The notes beneath the pieces were generated by a model. That model searched no databases. It saw only the letters and a program-made list of their open reading frames with translations, and was not told the DNA's origin. Source: Streptomyces misionensis (lineage in GTDB: Bacteria; Actinomycetota; Actinomycetes; Streptomycetales; Streptomycetaceae). From it: a DNA stretch of 64,000 nucleotides. The first letter of the stretch is position 1, and the number at the start of each line of letters is the position of its first letter. The translations under genes were made by a program, and so were the position numbers. Positions 53,750 through 62,478 of the stretch are shown piece by piece. Location: positions 3,054,501 to 3,118,500 of the forward strand of contig NZ_FNTD01000004.1 in NCBI RefSeq assembly GCF_900104815.1. Reading direction: 5' to 3'.

Positions 53750-55234
53750 ATGGCGTCGTCTACCGTGACCTCGTCACAGCCCGAGCGGCCACCCCGGCCG
53801 AACCTCGCCTTCCGGCGGCTGCGCGGCCGGCGCTCACCGGCCGAGTTCGCGGCGCTGGTGCGGCGGGCCGCGCGGGAGATCGGTGAGCGGGTGAGCTGTG
53901 ACGCGCGCTACGTCGGGCGGGTCGAGGCGGGTGAGATCCGCTGCCCCAACTACGCCTACGAACGCGTGTTCCTGCACATGTTCCCCGGCCGTACGCTCGC
54001 CGACCTCGGCTTCGCGCCCCGCTCGTCCGTCCGCGGCCGCGCGGCGCGCACGGCCCCGCGGGCGCTCGCCCCGGGCGGGACGGAGCAGGGTGCCGCCTCG
54101 GCGGGGTCCGAGCCGCAGGACCAGCAGGACGCGCAGGACCCGTATGACCCGCACGAGGGATGCGACCCGCAGGGGCCGTACCCGCACGACCATCCGAACC
54201 ACGAGGAGAGCGACGTGCTGCGTCGCGCATTCATGACCGGCGGAGGAGCCACGGTGGCCGCCGCCGCGCTGGGCCCGCTGGGGCTCGCCCCGGACGCCGT
54301 GGCCGCGGCCCTGCCCCCACGCCGGCCCGGGAGCGCCGAGGCGGCGGCCCTGGAGGAGGCCGTCCGCCGGATCCGGCTGCTGGACGACCGGCACGGCGCG
54401 GACGGGCTCTACCGGCGCGCGGCGGCTCCGCTGCGCGCCGCCTACGCGCTGCTGGACGCCGGTGCCACCCGGCAGACCACGGTCGACCGGCTGCACGCGG
54501 GCGCGGGTGAACTCGCCATCTCGGTGGGCTGGCTGGCGCATGACTCCGGCCGCTTCGACGACGCCCGCTCGCACTACGCGGAGGCGCTGGCCACGGCCCG
54601 GATGACCGGAGACGAGGGGCTGGAGGCGCACGCCTTCTGCAACACCGCCTTCCTGGCCCGGGACGCGGGGCGGCCCCGGGAGGCGGTGCGGGCCGCGCAG
54701 GCCGCGCAGCGTGCGGCCCGGGGCCTGGGCTCGGACCGGCTGATGTCCCTGCTGGCGCTGCGGGAGGCGGGCGGCTGGGCGGGGCTGGCCGACCGCACCG
54801 GCTGCGCGCGGGCGCTGGTGCGGGCGCAGGCCCTGTTCGCGCGGGGGCGCTCGGGCGCCGACCCGGAGTGGATGAGCTTCTACGGCGAGGCCGAGCTGGA
54901 GGGCCTGGAGGCGCAGTGCTGGTCCATGCTGGGCGACTGGCGGCGCGCGTCCCGGCACGCGCGGCGGGCGGCGGACCTCCAGGACCCCCACTTCGCGCGG
55001 AACCTCGCGCTGTACACGGCGGAACTGGCCGACGACCTCGCCCGCGAGGGCCGTCCCGACGAGGCGGCGGAGGCGGGGATGCGGGTGCTCTCCCTGCTGG
55101 ACCAGGTCCAGTCCTCCCGCATCCAGACGATGCTGGCGGGCACCGCGCGGGTGCTGCTGCCGCACCGGCGGGCCTCCGGGGTGTCGGACTTCCTGGACCG
55201 CCACAAGGCGCTGCCCCGGGTGGCGGGAGCCTGA
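53750..55234 (+). CDS. HTH/TPR regulator, NsdA-like
   Basis: A 494-residue protein. The N-terminal part (FRRLRGRRSPAEFAALVRRA, then YVGRVEAGEIRCPNYAYERV) is an XRE-like DNA-binding region. A Gln/Asp/Pro-rich linker with many DP repeats spans about residues 115-155. Then LRRAFMTGGGATVAAAALGP, a twin-Arg-like hydrophobic stretch typical of this family, and TPR-like helices to the end (HDSGRFDDARSHYAEALATA, LDRHKALPRV). It resembles NsdA, a negative regulator of Streptomyces differentiation. Targets are unknown. Confidence 0.75.
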   Translation: MASSTVTSSQPERPPRPNLAFRRLRGRRSPAEFAALVRRAAREIGERVSCDARYVGRVEAGEIRCPNYAYERVFLHMFPGRTLADLGFAPRSSVRGRAARTAPRALAPGGTEQGAASAGSEPQDQQDAQDPYDPHEGCDPQGPYPHDHPNHEESDVLRRAFMTGGGATVAAAALGPLGLAPDAVAAALPPRRPGSAEAAALEEAVRRIRLLDDRHGADGLYRRAAAPLRAAYALLDAGATRQTTVDRLHAGAGELAISVGWLAHDSGRFDDARSHYAEALATARMTGDEGLEAHAFCNTAFLARDAGRPREAVRAAQAAQRAARGLGSDRLMSLLALREAGGWAGLADRTGCARALVRAQALFARGRSGADPEWMSFYGEAELEGLEAQCWSMLGDWRRASRHARRAADLQDPHFARNLALYTAELADDLAREGRPDEAAEAGMRVLSLLDQVQSSRIQTMLAGTARVLLPHRRASGVSDFLDRHKALPRVAGA

Positions 55235-55286
55235 CGCGACGCGGACGAGGAAGCCCCCGCCGCCTCCGGTCGCGCGCCCGCCCCGT

Positions 55287-55883
55287 TCAGTCCGCCAGGT
55301 GGCCCACGTCGTTCCAGCTCTCCAGCGCCGGTTCGCCGTAGGCCCAGCCCAGGATCGACAGGGACGTCGGATTGAGGCGGATGCGGGCGCCGAAGTCCAG
55401 CGGGAAGCCCAGCCAGCGCGCGGCCAGGGAACGCAGGATGTGGCCGTGGGCGAACAGCAGGACGTCGCGGTCGGCCGAGCGGGCCCAGCCGATCACCTCG
55501 TCCACGCGGGCGGTGACCTCGGCGGTCGTCTCCCCCTCGGGGACGCCGTCGCGCCAGATCAGCCACCCGGGCCGCACCGCCTGGATCTGCGCCGGGGTCA
55601 TCCCCTCGTACGCGCCGTAGTCCCACTCCAGCAGCGCGTCCCAGGTCTCGGCCCGCTCCCCGAACCCGGCGAGTTCGCAGGTCTCGCGCGCCCGCGACAG
55701 CGGGCTGGTGCGCACCTCGACGCCCGGCAGCCCGTTCAGCGGCGCCCGGTGCAGCCGCTCGCCGAGCAGCTTCGCCCCGCGCCGGCCCTCTTCCAGGAGC
55801 GGCACATCGGTCCGGCCGGTGTGCTTGCCGGACAGCGACCAGGCGGTCTGTCCGTGCCGGGCCAGCAGGATGCGCGGTGCCAT
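55287..55883 (-). CDS. Histidine phosphatase family protein
   Basis: A 198-residue phosphatase of the phosphoglycerate mutase-like clan. The phospho-His is in [20 protein letters not shown]; the second His is in [17 protein letters not shown]; the acid is in [10 protein letters not shown]. No signal peptide. The substrate is probably a sugar phosphate or a small metabolite. It is convergent with the NsdA-like gene. Confidence 0.92.
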   Translation of the reverse strand: MAPRILLARHGQTAWSLSGKHTGRTDVPLLEEGRRGAKLLGERLHRAPLNGLPGVEVRTSPLSRARETCELAGFGERAETWDALLEWDYGAYEGMTPAQIQAVRPGWLIWRDGVPEGETTAEVTARVDEVIGWARSADRDVLLFAHGHILRSLAARWLGFPLDFGARIRLNPTSLSILGWAYGEPALESWNDVGHLAD

Positions 55884-56120
55884 GGGGGACCTTTCCGGGA
55901 GGCGTACGCCACAGGGGCGTCACAGAAACAACGAGAGTCGGCCCTTTCATCATCGCTCACCCGCGGCTCGGGCAACCCGGCGGCCACCGGTGACGTCTTT
56001 GTGGGCCGGAGCACCCTCGCGGACCGGCTCCGGAGCACCCGCACGGGTGAGGAACGGACACCGTAAAGTGGCACGGTCGCCCACCGGGCGGCCGTACCGC
56101 AGAAGGGGGAGGACGATCGG

Positions 56121-57056
56121 ATGGCGCAGACCGAGATACCGGGCACCGGGACGGTGCCCCGCACCCGGCTGCGCTGGTGGACCGAACTGCCACTGCTCCT
56201 GCTGGTCTACGGCTGTTACTCGGCCGGCCGCCTCGTCGTGCGCGGTGACGTGGACGACGCCGTCGAGCACGGCCTGACCCTGCTGCGCGCCGAGAAGCTG
56301 CTCCACCTGAACGCCGAGCACCCCCTCAACCGCCTGTTCACCCGCGAGCCCTGGCTCGGGATACCCGCGGACTTCTGGTACGCCTCGCTGCACTACCTGG
56401 TCACGCCCGCGATCCTGGTGTGGCTGTTCCGGTACCGCGCCGAGTACTACCGGCGTGCCCGCACCTGGCTGATGACGTCCACGTTCATCGGCCTGATCGG
56501 CTTCACCCTGGTGCCGACCTGCCCGCCGCGGCTGCTCGCCGCCGGCGAGGGCTTCGTGGACACCATGGCCCACTACAGCGCGTACGGCTGGTGGGGCGGC
56601 GACGCCAGCGCGCCGCGGGGCCTGGGCGGCATGACCAACCAGTACGCGGCCATGCCGAGTCTGCACGTCGGCTGGGCGCTGTGGTGCGGGGTGATGCTGT
56701 GGCGGCACGGCGGCACCCGGCTCACCAAGGTCCTCGCCGTGGTGTACCCGCTGGGCACCGCGCTCGTCGTGATGGGCACCGCCAACCACTATCTGCTGGA
56801 CGCGCTCGCCGGCATCGCCGTGATGGGCGTCGGTCACCTGCTCGCGCCGTGGGTGACGCGGGCCGCCGACCTGGTGCGGGCCCGGCTGTTCCCGGGGTCC
56901 GCGCGGGGCGCGGGTTCCCCGATTGTCAGTGGCGGATGCAAGACTTCCGCGGGTGAGCGAATTCCACGGCAGCGCGAGTCGCGGCCCGGCGCCCCAGCCG
57001 AGCCGGACGCCTCCCCCACCGACGCGGGCGAAGGGGCTCCGGCACCGGCTCGCTGA
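56121..57056 (+). CDS. PAP2-family membrane phosphatase, Aur1-like
   Basis: A 311-residue membrane protein with about six helices. GGGGGAGGA precedes the ATG. The PAP2 motifs are VPTCPPRLL, NQYAAMPSLHVGWALWCG and GTANHYLLDALAG, the pattern of inositol-phosphorylceramide synthase-like members; it may act on a phospholipid or polyprenyl substrate. The last roughly 35 residues are Pro/Arg/Ala-rich and overlap the next gene by 104 nt in another frame, so the true C-terminus carries little family constraint. Confidence 0.88.
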   Translation: MAQTEIPGTGTVPRTRLRWWTELPLLLLVYGCYSAGRLVVRGDVDDAVEHGLTLLRAEKLLHLNAEHPLNRLFTREPWLGIPADFWYASLHYLVTPAILVWLFRYRAEYYRRARTWLMTSTFIGLIGFTLVPTCPPRLLAAGEGFVDTMAHYSAYGWWGGDASAPRGLGGMTNQYAAMPSLHVGWALWCGVMLWRHGGTRLTKVLAVVYPLGTALVVMGTANHYLLDALAGIAVMGVGHLLAPWVTRAADLVRARLFPGSARGAGSPIVSGGCKTSAGERIPRQRESRPGAPAEPDASPTDAGEGAPAPAR

Positions 57057-58179
57057 GCTGCGCGGCCCCGACGTACCGGCGAAGGCCCTGGACGCGCGCG
57101 CCCTCGCGGCGCTGGCCGCGAACCCCGGGTGCCGCAGACGGGCGATCCTGGACGGCGCCGGGGTGGACAAGGCCCGGCTGGCCGACGCGCTGGGCGCGCC
57201 CTCGGCCTTCGGGCAGTCCCAGTTCGCGCTGACCCGGGGCAACGCGTTCGAGGCGAAGGTGAAGGCGGACGGCGGCGCGGAGCTGCTGCGCCTCGCGCAC
57301 ACCCGGCTCGATCCGGGCGCCGAGGCACCCGAGTCGGCGGCGGTGCCCGATCTGACCGCGCCGGGCCCCGAGGGCCGTACGGCGCGCACGGCGCTGGCGC
57401 TGCGGGAGGCGACGCGCGCGGGCGGCTGGACGCTGCTCGACCACCCCATGCTGGCGCTGGACGTGGCGGGCTCGCTCGCGTTCCTGGAACCGGACGCGGT
57501 GGTGGTGCACCCCGACGGCAGCTGGTCGGTGGTGGAGATCAAGTCCTTCCCGATGCTGGACGGTTCGGCGGACCCGGCGAAGGTCGGCGCCGCGGCCCGG
57601 CAGGCGGCGGTGTACGTGCTGGCCCTGGAGGAGGTCGCCGCCCGGCTGGACCCGGCCCCGCGGGTGCGTCACCGGGTGCTGCTGGTGTGTCCCAAGGACT
57701 TCTCCAACCTGCCCGCCGGCAGCGCGGTCGACGTGCGCAAGCAGCGCGCGGTCACCGCGCGGCAGCTCACCCGGCTCACCCGGATCGAGGAGATCGCCGA
57801 CGCGCTGCCCGAGGGCACCTGTTTCGCGCCCGACCGCGGCACCGAGGAACTGACGGCGGCCGTGGCCGCGGTCCCGGCCGCCTACGCGCCCGAGTGCCTG
57901 TCCGCCTGTGAACTGGCCTTCCACTGCCGCGACCGTGCCCGCTCGGCCGGCTCCGTGACCCGGCTCGGCCGCCCGCTGCGCGCCGAACTGGGCGGCCTGA
58001 CCACGGTGGAGGAGGTCCTCGCGGCGGCGCACGGCGTGACCGGCGAAGCGGACGACCCGGCGGTGGCCGCCCTGCGCCGGGCGGCGGCCCTGCGCGCGGA
58101 GGCCCTCCGGGAGGCAGGGCTTCGGGAGACAGGACTTCCGGAGACAGGTCCCGGGGAGGTGGCGCCCGCATGTCGCTGA
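56953..58179 (+). CDS. RecB/Cas4-type nuclease with probable 4Fe-4S cluster
   Basis: A 408-residue protein. GTG 56953 (VSEFHGSAS) is chosen; an earlier in-frame start would add 10 residues. Nuclease motifs: RGNAFE with Glu100, EPDAVVV with Asp181, VEIK with Glu195 and Lys197, and RQAAVYVL matching the RecB QxxxY motif at 217-221. Cys60 before the nuclease core and C315-x3-C319-x5-C325 after it form the split four-cysteine pattern of Cas4, AddB and Dna2 iron-sulfur nucleases. It should cut single-stranded DNA ends. It overlaps the next gene by 10 nt and probably works with it and the helicase. Confidence 0.85.
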   Translation: MSEFHGSASRGPAPQPSRTPPPPTRAKGLRHRLAELRGPDVPAKALDARALAALAANPGCRRRAILDGAGVDKARLADALGAPSAFGQSQFALTRGNAFEAKVKADGGAELLRLAHTRLDPGAEAPESAAVPDLTAPGPEGRTARTALALREATRAGGWTLLDHPMLALDVAGSLAFLEPDAVVVHPDGSWSVVEIKSFPMLDGSADPAKVGAAARQAAVYVLALEEVAARLDPAPRVRHRVLLVCPKDFSNLPAGSAVDVRKQRAVTARQLTRLTRIEEIADALPEGTCFAPDRGTEELTAAVAAVPAAYAPECLSACELAFHCRDRARSAGSVTRLGRPLRAELGGLTTVEEVLAAAHGVTGEADDPAVAALRRAAALRAEALREAGLRETGLPETGPGEVAPACR

Positions 58180-59759
58180 TCGACACCCTGGCCCGGCTGG
58201 AGGCCGTCGGCACCGGCCGGGCCCAGCCCGCCGCCACCGTGCTGCACCGGCACGTCTCCGGGCATCCCCTGGTGTTCGTACCGCTGACCACCGCGGGCGA
58301 GACCGGCGCCCCGCTCGGCGCGCTGGTCGGCACCGACCGGGACGCGCCCCGGCTGCTGGTCGTGCCGCAGCCGCGCGACCGGGAGCTGCGCTTCGCGTTC
58401 CTCGCCGAACTGGCGGACGTGATCCTGCCGTACATCGACTCCTACGCCGGGTCCGTGGAGGCCGCCGAGCGCACCGAGACCGACCCGGAGACCGGCAAGC
58501 GGGTCAAGGTCGAGGTGGAGCTGTGCACGGACGCGCCGCAGCTGATCGTGCCGAGCCGCGCCGGCCTGGAGTTCGTGCGGCTGCTCGGCCGCTCCATGCG
58601 CTTTCGCCGTACGGCCGAGCAGGACCCGCAGGCGCCCTATCCGGCGCCGCCCCGGGTGCCGTTGCTCGGCCGCTGGCTCACCCACTACGGGGAGCGGTCC
58701 CGGGTCCCCGGCTCCGCGCTGCTGCTCGCCCTCACCGACGTGCTGTCCCGGCACTGGGCGACCGGCCAGTCCGGCCTGGAGGACCAGCACCTGGGGGCGC
58801 TGCTGGCGTGGATCGACCCCCCGGCGGGCGACAGCGGCGCCGACGCCGCGCACCGGGCCGAGCTGGCGCGGGACGCGGCCGGGCAGTTGCTGTGCCCGCC
58901 GGCCGGCCCGGCCACCGACCCGGCGTTCGACAACAAGCTGCTGGCCCCGGCGATCGAGCGGTACGACCGGGCGCGCACGGCCCTGGCCGCCGCCGAGGAC
59001 CCGCTGGAAGCCGACGACCGGCTGGCCGCGCTCACCCGGGCCGAGCGGGACGTGCGGGAACTGGTCGAGAGCCGGACCCGGCCCACCTGGGACGCGGTGT
59101 GGCGGGGCCTGGACCTGCTGCGGGCGCTGCCCGAGGGCGCGCATGTGGCGGAGCGCTGGCTGCGGGACCGCTGGTCGTTCACCGGCCACCGGGACCGGGT
59201 GCTGGCCGGGGAACCCCCGCAGCCGCGCCGGGACGACGCGGTGACCGCGGCGAACAAGCTGGCCACGCGCGAGCGCGAACAGGCCCGCCTGGAGGCGCAG
59301 GAGGCACTGGACGATCCGCTGGTGATGGCGGGGCGGCGGCTGGCCGGCGAGGCGTTCGCGGGCGAGGTCACCGAGGTCGTGATGGCGTACAGCGAGGGCA
59401 GACGGCCGAGCCCGCGCCCGCTGGTGACGGTCCGCACCGAGGACCTGCCGCACCTGGCGGAGCGTGCGAAGGTCTACCGCTCGCTGGACGGCCGCCCGCA
59501 GTCGGCGGAGTTCGTGGAGCGGGCCGCAGGGGACGCGGTGGTGCTGCGGATCCTGGACAAGATGGGCCGCGGCAGGGAGCCGGAGCCCGGCTCGGTGCCC
59601 GAGAAGGGGGACCGGGTCTGCTTCACCCTCTTCGAGCACGAGCAGCGCGGCGGGGCGAAGCTGCCCGACCCGGAGGAGACCCCGTGGACCCATGGCGGGC
59701 CGCCCGGCGAGGCGGTGCCGGAGGCCGCCGATCCGATCACCGAGGAGGACGTGCTGTGA
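58170..59759 (+). CDS. Unknown 529-residue partner protein of a nuclease-helicase operon
   Basis: A soluble 529-residue protein that I do not recognise. It begins MSLIDTLARLEAVGTG. The middle is helical and charged (LAALTRAERDVRELVESRTR, ATREREQARLEAQEALDD). The last 130 residues look beta-rich (RPLVTVRTEDLPHLAERAKV, AGDAVVLRILDKMGRG, KGDRVCFTLFEHE), as expected for the beta-barrel that sits before the helicase core in Dna2/Upf1-type enzymes; this is inference. It overlaps the nuclease gene by 10 nt and the helicase gene by 4 nt, so the three are made together. Confidence 0.8.
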   Translation: MSLIDTLARLEAVGTGRAQPAATVLHRHVSGHPLVFVPLTTAGETGAPLGALVGTDRDAPRLLVVPQPRDRELRFAFLAELADVILPYIDSYAGSVEAAERTETDPETGKRVKVEVELCTDAPQLIVPSRAGLEFVRLLGRSMRFRRTAEQDPQAPYPAPPRVPLLGRWLTHYGERSRVPGSALLLALTDVLSRHWATGQSGLEDQHLGALLAWIDPPAGDSGADAAHRAELARDAAGQLLCPPAGPATDPAFDNKLLAPAIERYDRARTALAAAEDPLEADDRLAALTRAERDVRELVESRTRPTWDAVWRGLDLLRALPEGAHVAERWLRDRWSFTGHRDRVLAGEPPQPRRDDAVTAANKLATREREQARLEAQEALDDPLVMAGRRLAGEAFAGEVTEVVMAYSEGRRPSPRPLVTVRTEDLPHLAERAKVYRSLDGRPQSAEFVERAAGDAVVLRILDKMGRGREPEPGSVPEKGDRVCFTLFEHEQRGGAKLPDPEETPWTHGGPPGEAVPEAADPITEEDVL

Positions 59760-61093
59760 CGACCGTCGACGCCGATCCCGGGGCCGCGGCCGCCCGCGCC
59801 ACCGACGCGATCCTCCACGACACGCTGCACGGCACCGAGCGGGGCGTGGTGGTCGACTCCCCGCCGGGTGCCGGGAAGTCCACCCTGGTGGTCCGGGCGG
59901 CGCTGGAACTCGCCGACGCGGGGCGCCCGTTGATGGTGGTGGCGCAGACCAACGCGCAGGTCGACGACCTCGTGCTGCGCCTCGCCGAGAAGAATCCCGA
60001 GCTGCCCGTGGGCCGACTGCACAGCAGCGACGCCGACGCCTACGACAAGGCGCTGGACGACCTGCCGGGCGTGCGCACCTCGGCGAAGGCGGCGGACCTC
60101 GCGGGGCTGCCGGTGGTGCTGTCCACCGCCGCGAAGTGGGCGCACGTGACGGTGGACGAGCCGTGGCGGCACGCGATCGTGGACGAGGCATACCAGATGC
60201 GCTCGGACTCCCTGCTCGCCGTGGCCGGGCTGTTCGAACGGGCGCTGTTCGTGGGCGACCCCGGCCAGCTGGACCCGTTCGCGATCGTCGGCAGCGAGCA
60301 GTGGGCGGGGCTGTCGTACGACCCGTCGGCCTCCGCCGTGACCACCCTGCTGGCGCACAACCCGGGCCTGCCGCAGCACCGGCTGCCGGTCTCCTGGCGG
60401 CTGCCGGCCTCCGCCGCGCCCCTGGTCTCGGACGCGTTCTACCCGTACACCCCCTTCCGCAGCGGCACCGGGCACGGCGACCGCAGGCTGGGCTTCGCCG
60501 TGCCGTCCGACGGTTCGGGCCCGGACCGGGTGATCGACGAGGCCGCCGCGTCCGGCTGGGGCCTGCTGGAGCTGCCCGCCCGGCACACCCAGCGCACCGA
60601 TCCGGAGGCGGTGCGCGCGGTGGCGCTGGTGGTACGGCGCCTGCTGGACCGGGGCGGCGCGGCCGTCTCCGAGCGCTCACCGGAACCGGCTCCCCTCACC
60701 GCCGCCCGGATCGCCGTCGGCACCGCCCACCGCGACCAGGCGGCCGCGGTCCGCTCCGCGCTGGCGGACCTGGGCGTCTTCGAGGTGACGGTCGACACCG
60801 CGAACCGGCTCCAGGGCCGCGAGTACGACGTCACGGTCGTCCTGCACCCGCTGTCCGGCCGCCCCGACGCCACCGCCTTCCACCTGGAGACCGGCCGCCT
60901 GTGCGTCCTGGCCTCCCGCCACCGGCACGCCTGCATCGTGGTCTGCCGCGCCGGCGTGAGCGACCTGCTCGACGACTACCCGTCCACGGAACCGGTCCAG
61001 CTCGGCACGCTGGTGAAGTTCCCGGACGGCTGGGAGGCGAACCACGCGGTCCTCTCCCACCTGGCCGAACACCGGGTGGAGTGGCGGCCGTGA
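59756..61093 (+). CDS. SF1 helicase, Dna2/Upf1-like
   Basis: A 445-residue ATPase starting at GTG 59756 in a GTGA overlap. Walker A is SPPGAGKSTLVV (Lys41); motif II is IVDEAYQM (143-146); motif III is VGDPGQLDPF (167-175); PVSWRLP at 211-217 is the motif IV region; motif V is ANRLQGREYDVTVV (349-362); motif VI is LASRHRHACIVV (385-396). This is a near-minimal SF1B core with no nuclease or Zn domain of its own, consistent with these being supplied by the two upstream genes. It probably translocates on single-stranded DNA or RNA. Confidence 0.88.
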   Translation: MTTVDADPGAAAARATDAILHDTLHGTERGVVVDSPPGAGKSTLVVRAALELADAGRPLMVVAQTNAQVDDLVLRLAEKNPELPVGRLHSSDADAYDKALDDLPGVRTSAKAADLAGLPVVLSTAAKWAHVTVDEPWRHAIVDEAYQMRSDSLLAVAGLFERALFVGDPGQLDPFAIVGSEQWAGLSYDPSASAVTTLLAHNPGLPQHRLPVSWRLPASAAPLVSDAFYPYTPFRSGTGHGDRRLGFAVPSDGSGPDRVIDEAAASGWGLLELPARHTQRTDPEAVRAVALVVRRLLDRGGAAVSERSPEPAPLTAARIAVGTAHRDQAAAVRSALADLGVFEVTVDTANRLQGREYDVTVVLHPLSGRPDATAFHLETGRLCVLASRHRHACIVVCRAGVSDLLDDYPSTEPVQLGTLVKFPDGWEANHAVLSHLAEHRVEWRP

Positions 61094-61199
61094 GCGACGG
61101 CTCGGGCCCCTTGCGTCCGCGCGGGACAATGGACGGTGGCCCACCACAGAGGTGGTGCCCAGCGAACCGTACGAAGGTCGTACGAGGAGGAGAGAAGAC

Positions 61200-61568
61200 A
61201 TGGCGGAGCCCACGCCGCGTCGGAACGAATCGCGGCTACGCCCCGCGCCCCTGATCTTCGAGCCCGCGGAGGCGGCCGCCGATCCCGAGCACTTCTTCGA
61301 CCTGGAGTCGATCGAGGATCCGCGGGCGCTGCTGGCCCGGGCGACGGAGCTGACCCAGGCGTTCCGCGCGGCCGCCGACCGGGCCGTGGAGTTCCAGGCC
61401 ATCGCCGCGGCCCAGCTCGCCGACCCGCGCCGGTTCGACCGGCTGACGGCCGCCGACATCGCCGATCGGGCCGAGTGGACCGAGGACTACGCGAAGAAGA
61501 TGGTCGAGTTCGGCCGGGACCTGATGCGCGGCAACAGCGAGGGACGGACCTCCGCCGACCCCGTGTGA
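61200..61568 (+). CDS. Small conserved streptomycete protein
   Basis: A 122-residue acidic protein starting MAEPTPRRNESR behind AGGAGGAG. It is mostly helical (ALLARATELTQAFRAAADRA, VEFQAIAAAQLADPRRFDRL, EDYAKKMVEFGRDLMRG). No recognised domain. It follows the helicase gene by 106 nt with its own ribosome-binding site, so whether it belongs to that operon is open. Confidence 0.7.
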   Translation: MAEPTPRRNESRLRPAPLIFEPAEAAADPEHFFDLESIEDPRALLARATELTQAFRAAADRAVEFQAIAAAQLADPRRFDRLTAADIADRAEWTEDYAKKMVEFGRDLMRGNSEGRTSADPV

Positions 61569-61709
61569 CCCCGCGGTGATTCCGTGCGCCCCGGGTGATC
61601 CCTCACCTGGCATATGCCAGGCGGGCAAGATACTCCCCGTCTCCTCCCCTGTCCCGGTTTTCCGCAACTCAGGAGAATCGGTTGCTCACGGCGGGTAGAT
61701 CTGGACGAC

Positions 61710-62255
61710 ATGAGCAGTACGCCGAACGTCACCCGCGTCACCCCCGACGGCGCCGCCTGGCTGGCCTCCGCCGGGACGTACCCGCCGTACACGTCCGCCC
61801 CGGCCGCCCTGCCCTGCGGCACCGTCTTCGACGTGGTGAGCGCCCCGGTCGTCTTCGGGCGCCGGATGCTGGACCGCCTGTGGGAGGAGGGCCCCGGTTC
61901 CGGCCCGGTCGCGATGTCCCGCGGCCGGATGCTGCTGTTCTGCGCCCCCGGCACCGCCCACCGGCTGCCCTCGCTGCTGGCCTGGGAGGAGTGGGGCTCG
62001 CACCGGGCGGCGGCGGTACCGCCCCTGCTGTGCCACGGCACGGGCGACGCGGTGACCGTCCCGTCGCCGGACGGCGGCGACACCTGCGGCGGGCCCCGCT
62101 GGGTGGTCGCCCCGGACGCGCGCCGGCCCTGGCTGCCGGGCCCGGAGGTGCTGCTGTGGGCGGCCGTGCGGGCGGCACGCACGGCGGTGCGGATATCGAT
62201 TTTTCCTCCCGCCGACGAGGATGCTAAGGTCTACGACGTCAGCAGGCGCCGCTAG
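61710..62255 (+). CDS. Conserved protein, prim-pol N-terminal-like, ending inside tRNA-Lys
   Basis: A 181-residue protein starting MSSTPNVTRV. Conserved stretches: LPCGTVFDVVSAPVVFGRRM, MLLFCAPGTAHRLPSLLAWE, and a C-terminal WLPGPEVLLWAAVRAART. The fold resembles the N-terminal part of streptomycete primase/polymerase-like proteins, but I see no catalytic motif. Its TAG stop at 62253-62255 lies within the first bases of the tRNA-Lys gene, an unusual 10-nt overlap. Confidence 0.65.
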   Translation: MSSTPNVTRVTPDGAAWLASAGTYPPYTSAPAALPCGTVFDVVSAPVVFGRRMLDRLWEEGPGSGPVAMSRGRMLLFCAPGTAHRLPSLLAWEEWGSHRAAAVPPLLCHGTGDAVTVPSPDGGDTCGGPRWVVAPDARRPWLPGPEVLLWAAVRAARTAVRISIFPPADEDAKVYDVSRRR

Positions 62256-62319
62256 CTCAGTTGGTTAGAGCAGCTGACTCTTAATCAGCGGGTCCGGGGT
62301 TCGAGTCCCTGGCGGCGCA
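62246..62319 (+). tRNA. tRNA-Lys (anticodon CTT)
   Basis: Acceptor GCGCCGC (62246-62252) pairs with GCGGCGC (62312-62318); anticodon stem GCTGA/TCAGC encloses CTCTTAA with anticodon CTT at 62280-62282; T-loop TTCGAGT at 62300-62306; discriminator A at 62319. CCA is not encoded. Confidence 0.96.
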
Positions 62320-62326
62320 CGCGACG

Positions 62327-62382
62327 GCGAGGGCGATTTACGACCGCAAAAAACGCGGCCGTAAATCGCCCTCGCTGTTTTT
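62327..62382 (+). terminator. Intrinsic terminator with U-tract after tRNA-Lys
   Basis: 16-bp stem GCGAGGGCGATTTACG / CGTAAATCGCCCTCGC, an inner CCGC/GCGG pair around AAAAAAC, then TGTTTTT. A true U-tract is uncommon in this genome. Confidence 0.92.
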
Positions 62383-62478
62383 GCGCGGCTTCGCCGGCGC
62401 GTCGTGGGGGCTCCGCCACCCACACCCCCGCCACGGTCGGCCCCGCCGCCTTCGGCCCGGTGACCGCCGGCCGAAAAG

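Noticed and set aside
56953..61093. Reading the nuclease-helicase trio as a CRISPR Cas4 module or an intact AddAB system.
   Set aside because: No repeat array, cas1 or cas2 is present; the helicase lacks the AddA/RecB nuclease domain and is of Dna2/Upf1 type, so neither label fits.
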